Under the pieces are notes generated by a model. It worked only from the letters and a program-made list of their open reading frames with translations. It was not told the DNA's origin and made no database searches. This document shows positions 15,055 through 21,172 of a stretch of 34,417 nucleotides of DNA, in pieces. The stretch is from Piscinibacter defluvii (GTDB taxonomy: Bacteria > Pseudomonadota > Gammaproteobacteria > Burkholderiales > Burkholderiaceae_C), in NCBI RefSeq assembly GCF_004011805.1, contig NZ_RCHJ01000035.1, positions 1 through 34,417 of the forward strand, given 5' to 3'. How positions within the stretch are numbered: position 1 is the first letter of the stretch; every line of letters begins with the position of its first letter. Both the position numbers and the translations under genes were made by a program.

Positions 15055-17868
15055 ATGACCCGCACGCTGCAACGCCGTCTGCCCGGGGTGCGCTTCGACG
15101 TGCCCGCGCCGGCGCTCGACGACGCGCTGCCGCGCATGGACGTCGCGCTGTTCGTCGGCTTCGCCGCCAGCGGGCCGCTGGGCGTGCCGGTCGCTGTCGA
15201 GAGCCTGGCCGAGTTCGAGGCGGTGTTCGGCGGCGAGATCGTGCTGCTCGAGGCGCCCGACGGTTCGCCCGTCACCGGGCTGCTGCACCCGGCACTGCGC
15301 CAGTTCTTCTCCAACGGCGGCGTGCGCGCCTGGGTGCAGCGCGTCGCCGGCGCGCATGCCCGCACGACGCAGTTCCCGCTGCCGCAGCTGCTGCGCCTCA
15401 GCCGCGCCGCGCCCGACGAGGCCTGGCAGGTCGAGCCGGCCTGGATCGCCGCGCGCTCGCCCGGGGCCTGGGCCGACGCGCTGCGCGTCGCGCTGACGCT
15501 GGACCTGCCGTCGCTCGCGGTGCGGCCGGCCGGCCTGGCCGGCACGACGCTGTCGGTACAGGCCGACGGGCCGGTCGCGCTGGCGCTCGCGCCGGGCGAC
15601 ACCTTGCGCATCGCGATCGACGCCGAACGCTGGCTGCAGGGCCGCATCGCGTCGGCCGGTGCCGCGGTGTCGGCGGGCGGCACGCTGCGCCGCGCGCTCG
15701 AGCTCGACGGCCTGGCCATGCTGCAGCGCTGGCGCGGCACGCCGACGGTGCGGCACCTCGGCTGGTACGAGCCGACGCGCCGCAGCGCGGACGGCGCGGC
15801 GCAGCGCCAGGTCGCGGCCAGCGGCACGTGGCGCGACGACGGCCGGCTCGCGCTGGAGGCCACGCTGCCGGCGGCGGTGCGACTCGAGCCCGGCGAGGTG
15901 CTGCGCGTGGCCGTCGACGGAGGGCTCGGCCCGGCCTGGCTGGTGCTGGAGCGTTTCGACGCCTCGGCCCTGGGCGATGCCGCGGGCCAGGTGCGTGCGA
16001 CGCTGCTGGGCCGGCCGTGGCGCGTGCCGGCGCGGCTGCCGCATGCGGCGCTGCAGCGCTGGGTCGATGCCGGCGAGGTGGCCAGCGCGCAGTGGCTGCG
16101 CGCCGACCTGAGCGCCACGCCGCCCGGCGGCATGCCGCAGCACCAGGCCGGGCTGGCGCTCGCGCCGCGCGACGACGGCGCCGCCAGCCTGCAGGCGCTG
16201 CCCGACGACGAGGCCTACTACCGCACGCTGGCCCGGCCGCAGCGCGCCGAGCGCGTGGTGCGCAGCTTCGAGCGCATCGAGCGCGCCGCCGCGGCGCCGC
16301 CGGCCGCACGCTTCCCGCTCGCGTCGCTGGCGCTGCCCGGCGAGCTGGTGCTGCTGCCGCTGGACATCGGCGTCGCGCCGGTCGCCGGGCTGCCCGCGCG
16401 TGGCATCGCGCTGCCGCCGCTGCTGCGCGACGGGCTCGACCGCTTCGACTGGACGCTGTTCGCCGAAGCCGCGCTGGCCGACGCGAGCGCCGACGTGCTG
16501 GCCGACCGCGCCGAGGCGCTGCGCGTGGCCGGCCGCACGCCACGCCCGCTGCGCGGGCTGCATGCGCTGTTCGGCGCCGCGGTCGACGGGCCGGCCGAGG
16601 AGCCGACGCTGCTGGTCGTGCCCGACGCGGTGCAGCCCGGCTGGCAGCGCAAGCGCCGCCGCGAGCCGGCGCGCCGCCTGCATGCCGCCGCGCCGGCGCC
16701 GTCCGCCGCACCCTGCGGCTGCTTCGACGACTGCGCGAAGACGCCGCTGGCCGCGCCCGCCTTCCTGCCCGAGGCCGATCCCGATGCGGGCGGCAGCTAC
16801 CGCGTCTCGTGGACGCGACCCGAGCCGCAGGTGCGCTTCGAGCTGCAGGAGGGCAGCGACCGCGCCTTCCTGGTCGCGAGCCTGCTCTACGCCGGCACCG
16901 ACACCGCGCTGGCGGTGGTGGCGCGGCCGCGCGGCGTGCGCTGGTACCGCGTGCGCGCGCTCGACGGACTGCGCACCAGCCCCTGGTCCGGCGTGCTCGA
17001 GGTGCGCGTCGGCGGCAGCCTGTACGAGCTGCGGCCCTGGCAGCCCGACAACCTGCTCGCGCTGCACCGCCTGATGCTGCGCGCCGCGGCCGGGCGCGGC
17101 GACGTGCTGGCACTGCTGGCGCTGCCGGCGCACTACCGCTGGGCCGATGCGATCGTGCACGCCGACACGCTGCGCGACGCCCCGGCCGGCAGCGCGGCGT
17201 TGCCGCCGCCGCTCGGGCCGGACGAGTCACGCGCGCATTCGCACGCCGCGCTCTACCACCCCTGGCTGCACACGCGGCGCGACGCCGGCACGATCGCCTG
17301 CCCGCCCGACGGCGCGGTCGCGGGGCAGCTGGCCGGCTCGGCGCTGGCGCGCGGTGCCTGGTTCGCGGTGGCGAACGCGCCGCTGCGCGACGTGGTCGCC
17401 CTGAACCTCGCGCTCGCCGACGACGATCGCCAGGCCCTGCTCGAGGCGCAGCTGAACCCGGTGGCGGGCGCGCCGGCGGGTTTCGTGCCCACCACCGCCG
17501 AGACGCTCGCACGCGACCCCGACTGGCGCCCGGTCAACGTGCGCCGCCTGATGGCGCTGCTGCGCCGTGTCGCGCTGCGGCGCGGCGCGGCCTACGTGTT
17601 CGAGCCGAACGGACCGGCGCTGCAGCGCACCGTCGAGCGCGCCTTCGAGGCGCTGCTGCAGAGCCTGTACGTGCGCGGCGCGTTCGCCGGGCGCGGCGCC
17701 GCGCAGTCGTTCCGCGTCGAGGTGGGCGACGAGCTGAACACCCCGGCGCAGCGCGACGCCGGCCGCTTCCACGTCGACCTGAAGGTCGCGCCGGCGCTGC
17801 CGCTCAGCTTCCTGACCGTGCGCCTGGTGCGCAGCGGCGAGCGGCTCGTGTCGCAGGAGCAGCGCTGA
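15055..17868 (+). CDS. Oversized contractile sheath protein 2 with embedded Fn3-like domain
   Basis: The 937-residue protein has a sheath N-terminus (RRLPGVRFDVPAPA, MDVALFVGFAASGPLGVPV, ALRQFFSNGGVRAWVQRVAG) and a sheath C-terminus (VNVRRLMALLRRVALRRGAA, YVFEPNGPALQRTVERAFEA, LPLSFLTVRLVRSGE). The middle is much larger than in typical sheaths. Residues ~554-560 hold a Cys cluster (C554, C556, C560), and ~580-655 read as a fibronectin type III-like domain (SYRVSWTRPEPQVRFELQEG, then WYRVRALDGLRTSPWSGVL). Such an insertion would be displayed on the sheath exterior. In multi-sheath eCIS, a minor sheath forms the baseplate-proximal ring, and this protein could play that role (inference). Its stop is followed by the repeat insertion described separately. 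Confidence 0.93.
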   Translation: MTRTLQRRLPGVRFDVPAPALDDALPRMDVALFVGFAASGPLGVPVAVESLAEFEAVFGGEIVLLEAPDGSPVTGLLHPALRQFFSNGGVRAWVQRVAGAHARTTQFPLPQLLRLSRAAPDEAWQVEPAWIAARSPGAWADALRVALTLDLPSLAVRPAGLAGTTLSVQADGPVALALAPGDTLRIAIDAERWLQGRIASAGAAVSAGGTLRRALELDGLAMLQRWRGTPTVRHLGWYEPTRRSADGAAQRQVAASGTWRDDGRLALEATLPAAVRLEPGEVLRVAVDGGLGPAWLVLERFDASALGDAAGQVRATLLGRPWRVPARLPHAALQRWVDAGEVASAQWLRADLSATPPGGMPQHQAGLALAPRDDGAASLQALPDDEAYYRTLARPQRAERVVRSFERIERAAAAPPAARFPLASLALPGELVLLPLDIGVAPVAGLPARGIALPPLLRDGLDRFDWTLFAEAALADASADVLADRAEALRVAGRTPRPLRGLHALFGAAVDGPAEEPTLLVVPDAVQPGWQRKRRREPARRLHAAAPAPSAAPCGCFDDCAKTPLAAPAFLPEADPDAGGSYRVSWTRPEPQVRFELQEGSDRAFLVASLLYAGTDTALAVVARPRGVRWYRVRALDGLRTSPWSGVLEVRVGGSLYELRPWQPDNLLALHRLMLRAAAGRGDVLALLALPAHYRWADAIVHADTLRDAPAGSAALPPPLGPDESRAHSHAALYHPWLHTRRDAGTIACPPDGAVAGQLAGSALARGAWFAVANAPLRDVVALNLALADDDRQALLEAQLNPVAGAPAGFVPTTAETLARDPDWRPVNVRRLMALLRRVALRRGAAYVFEPNGPALQRTVERAFEALLQSLYVRGAFAGRGAAQSFRVEVGDELNTPAQRDAGRFHVDLKVAPALPLSFLTVRLVRSGERLVSQEQR
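17855..17859 (+). promoter_or_regulatory. Shine-Dalgarno now serving the 27-codon ORF instead of tube 2
   Basis: AGGAG ends 8 bases before ATG 17868. The tube-2 ATG at 17951 has no purine-rich Shine-Dalgarno of its own. Deleting 17871-17953 would place this AGGAG 8 bases before the tube-2 start codon. Confidence 0.7.
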
Positions 17869-17951
17869 TGAATCAACGGCCCCCACGCTCACTTCGTTCG
17901 CTGCCCCCCGAGGGGGCGCATCAGCGCCTTCGGGCGGCCGGGCGGCGCTGA
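17868..17951 (+). CDS. 27-codon coupling ORF spanning the repeat element
   Basis: ATG 17868 overlaps the sheath-2 stop (TGATG), and its own stop TGA (17949-17951) overlaps the tube-2 start (TGATG). The encoded peptide (starting MNQRPPRSLRSLPPEG, Arg/Pro rich) is simply the translated repeat and probably has no function as a protein. The value of the ORF is likely to carry ribosomes from the good Shine-Dalgarno to the tube-2 start. Expression is plausible from the AGGAG and the double coupling but is not proven. Confidence 0.45.
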   Translation: MNQRPPRSLRSLPPEGAHQRLRAAGRR

Positions 17952-17953
17952 TG
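17871..17953 (+). repeat. Small GC-rich repeat element flanked by 9-bp direct repeats
   Basis: GCGCTGATG occurs exactly at 17862-17870 and 17945-17953, flanking a 74-bp insert, and an inverted copy lies at 17919-17927. The insert contains CCCACGCTCACTTCGTTCGC and a stem GCCCCC/GGGGGC (17903-17908 with 17912-17917). I recall similar intergenic repeats from Burkholderiales genomes but could not search for them. The flanking nonamers look like a target-site duplication. The element carries no transposase, so it would be a non-autonomous, REP-like or miniature element (inference). Confidence 0.6.
17919..17953 (+). promoter_or_regulatory. Hairpin sequestering the tube-2 start codon
   Basis: CATCAGCGCC (17919-17928) is perfectly complementary to GGCGCTGATG (17944-17953), giving 10 bp with a 15-base loop; the tube-2 ATG (17951-17953) is the end of the stem. 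A competing small hairpin, CGCC-TTCG-GGCG (17925-17936), has a stable UUCG tetraloop. A ribosome finishing the 27-codon ORF would melt the stem. Confidence 0.55.
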
Positions 17954-18409
17954 GCGACCCACCCCTTCACCGCCTTCAGCTTCGCCGTCGAGATCGTGCG
18001 CGCCGACGCCGGCGCACCGCTGGCCGGCGCGGCGTTCTCCGAATGCGACGGGCTGGAGATCGGCATGGAGGTCAAGACCATCCGCGAGGGCGGCAGCAAC
18101 GACCGGCAGATCCGCCTCGCCGGACCGGCCACCGTCGGCCAGCTGACGCTCAAGCGCGGCATGACCGGCGACAGCTTCGAGCTCTGGCAGTGGATGAGCG
18201 ACAGCCTGGCCGACCCGGGGCTGCGCGCCGACGCCGAGGTGGTGCTGCTCGCGCCCGACGGCGCGGAGCGCGCGCGCTTCGTGCTGTCGCGCTGCCTGCC
18301 GGTGAAGATGAAGGCGCCGCCGCTGAACGGCCGCGACGGCGCGGTGGCGATCGAGGAGCTGCAGATCGCCTACGAGCACATGGCCGTCAAGCGCGGCAAG
18401 GGGAGCTGA
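17951..18409 (+). CDS. Inner tube protein 2 (tail tube paralogue)
   Basis: The 152-residue protein starts at ATG 17951, overlapping the 27-codon ORF stop. The tube signature is intact: FTAFSFAVEIV, AAFSECDGLEIGMEVKTIRE, LKRGMTGDSFELWQWMSDSL, and the C-terminal strand AIEELQIAYEHMAVKRG. It is a paralogue of tube 1 and probably forms the baseplate-proximal ring or adaptor of the inner tube, as Pvc5-type second tubes do (inference). No Shine-Dalgarno is visible, and the start codon lies in a predicted stem, so translation should depend on coupling. Confidence 0.94.
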   Translation: MATHPFTAFSFAVEIVRADAGAPLAGAAFSECDGLEIGMEVKTIREGGSNDRQIRLAGPATVGQLTLKRGMTGDSFELWQWMSDSLADPGLRADAEVVLLAPDGAERARFVLSRCLPVKMKAPPLNGRDGAVAIEELQIAYEHMAVKRGKGS

Positions 18410-18410
18410 G

Positions 18411-19166
18411 ATGCCCGAGACCCGCGGCCGCAAGGCCCGCCTGATCGAGCTCGACGACCAGCTGCAGGAACTGCCCGAGGGCCAGGGCCGGCGGGTCGAC
18501 GTGCAGTTCAACCCCGATTCGCTGAAGCTGCAGTTCGCCAACCAGATCCAGAACAACCAGCCGAGCACCGGCGGCAGCGGTGGCAGCGGCGGCGGTGGCG
18601 GCAGCAGCGACCAGGGCACCGGCAACACCGGGCGGCAGTTCGTCGGCGCGGGCACCACCAAGCTCGCGGTGCAGCTGTGGTTCGACGCCGCCGCCGGCGC
18701 CGACGGTCAGCGCGTCGACGACGTGCGCGAGCTGACGCAGAAGGTCGTCTACTTCATCCGCCCGAAGGCACTGCCCGACGACGCGACCAAGTTCGTGCCG
18801 CCCGGCGTGCGCTTCGCCTGGGGCAGCTTCATCTTCGACGGCCTGGTCGACGGCATCGAGGAGACCATCGAGTTCTTCTCGCCCGACGGCCACCCGCTGC
18901 GCGCCAGCCTGTCGCTGAGCCTGTCGCAGCAGACCATCCTGCTGGCCAACCTGGGCGACAGCGCGCGGCCGGCCGGCGCGCCGCGCGGGCCGGGCACCTC
19001 GCCGCTGGCCGCGGCGGCGGCCGGCAGCACGCTGCAGGGCCTGGCCGCGGCCGCCGGCGGCGACTGGCAGCGCATCGCCGCGGCCAACGGCATCGACAAC
19101 CCGCGCGCACTGCTGCCGGGCCAACTGATCGACCTGCGCGCCGCGCCGCCGCGCAGCCTGTTCTGA
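18411..19166 (+). CDS. LysM-containing CIS tube/baseplate adaptor (Pvc7-like)
   Basis: The 251-residue protein starts one base after the tube-2 stop and has GGGGAG as Shine-Dalgarno. Residues ~28-165 match the CIS tube-adaptor family (VDVQFNPDSLKLQFANQIQ, then TTKLAVQLWFD, then GVRFAWGSFIFDGLVDGIEE, then LRASLSLSLSQQT). A glycine/serine loop (~52-72) interrupts the first part. The C-terminal ~45 residues form a LysM domain (AGGDWQRIAAANGIDNPRAL, then LPGQLIDL). In tailed systems this gp53/gp48-like subunit joins the tube to the spike hub; the LysM may bind peptidoglycan or other CIS proteins. Confidence 0.92.
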   Translation: MPETRGRKARLIELDDQLQELPEGQGRRVDVQFNPDSLKLQFANQIQNNQPSTGGSGGSGGGGGSSDQGTGNTGRQFVGAGTTKLAVQLWFDAAAGADGQRVDDVRELTQKVVYFIRPKALPDDATKFVPPGVRFAWGSFIFDGLVDGIEETIEFFSPDGHPLRASLSLSLSQQTILLANLGDSARPAGAPRGPGTSPLAAAAAGSTLQGLAAAAGGDWQRIAAANGIDNPRALLPGQLIDLRAAPPRSLF

Positions 19167-19187
19167 CGCAGCCGCAGGAGACGACCC

Positions 19188-19355
19188 ATGTCCGTGACCA
19201 TCGGTGAGTTCGAGGTCGTGCCGCAGCCGCCCGCCGCCGCACAGGACGGCGCCGCAGCCGCCGCCGCGCCGGGCGCCGGCACGCCCGACCCGCTCGACCT
19301 GCAGCGCCTGCTCGAGCAGCTGCACGAGCTGGCGCTGCGCGTGGCCGCCGACTGA
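19188..19355 (+). CDS. 55-residue CIS operon protein, unknown function
   Basis: ATG 19188 follows a strong Shine-Dalgarno (GCAGGAG, 7 bases away), and the frame ends at TGA 19353-19355. The product begins MSVTIGEFEVVPQPP, has an Ala/Pro-rich middle and ends in an amphipathic helix (LDLQRLLEQLHELALRVAAD). The N-terminal strand plus C-terminal helix suggests a small adaptor or chaperone. Its tight fit between the LysM adaptor (21-bp gap) and the hub gene (11-bp gap), with high-GC third positions like its neighbours, supports a real gene. Confidence 0.75.
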   Translation: MSVTIGEFEVVPQPPAAAQDGAAAAAAPGAGTPDPLDLQRLLEQLHELALRVAAD

Positions 19356-19366
19356 CGGGAGCGACG

Positions 19367-20437
19367 ATGGACGCCGGCCGCAGCGCGATCAGTTCCGCCC
19401 GCCCCGCCTTCAGCGTCGGCGGCCAGGCGCGTGCCGCGCTCGACAGCGGGCTGCTGCGCCTGGCGGTGTCCGACAGCGTCACGGGCCTGGCCGGCTGCGA
19501 GGCCGAGTTCGGCAACTGGGGCGCCACGCAGGGCCGCAACCTCGGCCACCTGTGGTTCGACCTGCAGGTGCTCGACTTCGGCCAGACCTTCGTCGTCAAG
19601 CTCGGCGACGACACACTGTTCGACGGCCGCATCGTCGCGATCGAGGGGCGTTTCCCGGCGATGGCGCCGCCGACCGTCGTCGTGCGCGCCGACGACAAGC
19701 TGCAGGACCTGCGCATGACGCGGCGCACGCGCCGCTTCGAGTCGATCAGCGACGCCGACCTGGTGCAGCGCGTCGCGCAGGACCATGGCCTGCAGGCCGA
19801 CGTGAACCTGTCCGGCCCGACCTGGCCGCTGCTGGTGCAGGCCAACGAGAGCGACCTCGCCTTCCTGCGCCGGCGCATGCTGGTCGCCGACGCCGACCTG
19901 CTGCTGGCCGACGGCAAGCTCACGGCGCGCCCGCGCGGCCAGCGCCGCCAGCCCGCGCCGCGCCTCACCCATGGCGCGCGGCTGCACCAGTTCAGCGTCA
20001 GCGCCGACCTCGCGCACCAGCGCACCGAGGTGTGCTGCGCCGGCTGGGACGTGGCGAACAAGGACGCCGCGAGCGGCAGCGCCACCTCCGCGGCGATCGC
20101 CTCCGAGGCCGGCCGCGGCGACAGCGGCCCGGCCGTGCTGCAGCGCGCGCTCGGCGAGCGCAAGGAGCAGCTCGGCCACCGCGTGCCGTTCGACGCGGCG
20201 GCGGCGCGCCACGAGGCCGAGTCGCACCTGAAGCTGGTCGCGCGGCGCTTCCTGCGCGGGCGCGGCGAGGCCGATGCCGAGCCGCAGCTGCGCGCCGGCG
20301 GCGCGGTCGAGCTGCAGGGCCTGGGGCCGCTGTTCGACGGGCGCTACGGCATCACCGACGTGCTGCACCGCTTCGACGCCGCGAAGGGGCTGCGCACCGA
20401 GTTCGGCGTCGAGCGCGCCTGGATCGGGAGGCCCTGA
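19367..20437 (+). CDS. Baseplate hub protein (phage late control gpD / gp27-like)
   Basis: The 356-residue protein starts at ATG 19367 after GGGAGCG. Features of the gpD/VgrG N-terminal fold include FDLQVLDFGQTFVVKLGD, RFESISDADLVQRVAQDHGL (~125-144), the signature WPLLVQANESDLAFLRRRM (~154-172), and LTHGARLHQFSVSADL. It should form the trimeric hub at the centre of the baseplate that holds the spike. Here hub and OB-fold spike are separate genes rather than one VgrG/Pvc8-like fusion. The spike start lies 2 bp after this stop. Confidence 0.92.
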   Translation: MDAGRSAISSARPAFSVGGQARAALDSGLLRLAVSDSVTGLAGCEAEFGNWGATQGRNLGHLWFDLQVLDFGQTFVVKLGDDTLFDGRIVAIEGRFPAMAPPTVVVRADDKLQDLRMTRRTRRFESISDADLVQRVAQDHGLQADVNLSGPTWPLLVQANESDLAFLRRRMLVADADLLLADGKLTARPRGQRRQPAPRLTHGARLHQFSVSADLAHQRTEVCCAGWDVANKDAASGSATSAAIASEAGRGDSGPAVLQRALGERKEQLGHRVPFDAAAARHEAESHLKLVARRFLRGRGEADAEPQLRAGGAVELQGLGPLFDGRYGITDVLHRFDAAKGLRTEFGVERAWIGRP

Positions 20438-20439
20438 GC

Positions 20440-21165
20440 ATGGGCATGCCGGCCGAACGCAGCGTGATCGACGCCCTGCACGGCGCGCGCGAGCCCCACG
20501 GGCTCGGCGGCTTGTTCTACGGTGTCTACCCGGCGCTGGTGTCCGACATCAAGGACCCCGACAACCAGGGCCGCGTGCAGGTGCGCCTGCCCTGGCTGCC
20601 CGACACCGCCGGCGCCGGCTGCGAGCTGTGGGCCCGGCTGGCCACGCTGATGGGCGGCAACAACCGCGGCAGCTGGCTGATCCCGGACGTCGACGACGAG
20701 GTGCTGGTGGCGTTCGAGGCCGGCGACCTGCGCCGCCCCTACGTGGTCGGCGCGTTGTGGAACGGCCGCGACGCGCCGCCCGAGCGCATGGACGGCAGCG
20801 GCCGCAACGACAAGAAGGTGCTGCGCTCGCGCAACGGCGTGAAGCTGACGCTGGACGACCAGAGCGGCCAGGAGCAGATGATCCTCGAGACGCCGGGCGG
20901 CCAGAAGATCACGCTGAAGGACGGCCCGGGCGCGGTGCTGATCGAGGATTCGAACGGCAACTCCGTCAAGCTCGAGACCGCGGGCATCACGGTCACGGCC
21001 GCGGCCAAGGTCACCGTCAACGCGAGCCAGGTGGCGGTGTCGGCGAGCCTGGTCACGGTCGACGCCGGCATGAGCAAGTTCTCCGGCGTGGTGAAGGCCG
21101 ACACGGTGATCTGCAACAGCATCATCAGCGCGTCGTACACGCCCGGCGCGGGCAACATCTGGTGA
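20440..21165 (+). CDS. Spike protein (baseplate assembly protein V / gp5 OB-fold type)
   Basis: The 241-residue protein is read from ATG 20440 (a second ATG lies two codons on), with GGGAGG about 8 bases upstream. Residues ~20-110 are the OB-fold: LFYGVYPALVSDIKDPDNQG, VQVRLPWLPDT, WLIPDVDDEVLVAFEAGD, PYVVGALWNGRD. The rest is short repeating strands (ITLKDGPGAVLIEDSNGNSV, VSASLVTVDAG) ending in YTPGAGNIW, a triple-stranded beta-helix needle. It mounts on the hub and pierces the target envelope. No PAAR tip gene is seen in the window. Confidence 0.93.
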   Translation: MGMPAERSVIDALHGAREPHGLGGLFYGVYPALVSDIKDPDNQGRVQVRLPWLPDTAGAGCELWARLATLMGGNNRGSWLIPDVDDEVLVAFEAGDLRRPYVVGALWNGRDAPPERMDGSGRNDKKVLRSRNGVKLTLDDQSGQEQMILETPGGQKITLKDGPGAVLIEDSNGNSVKLETAGITVTAAAKVTVNASQVAVSASLVTVDAGMSKFSGVVKADTVICNSIISASYTPGAGNIW

Positions 21166-21172
21166 GGCGGCC

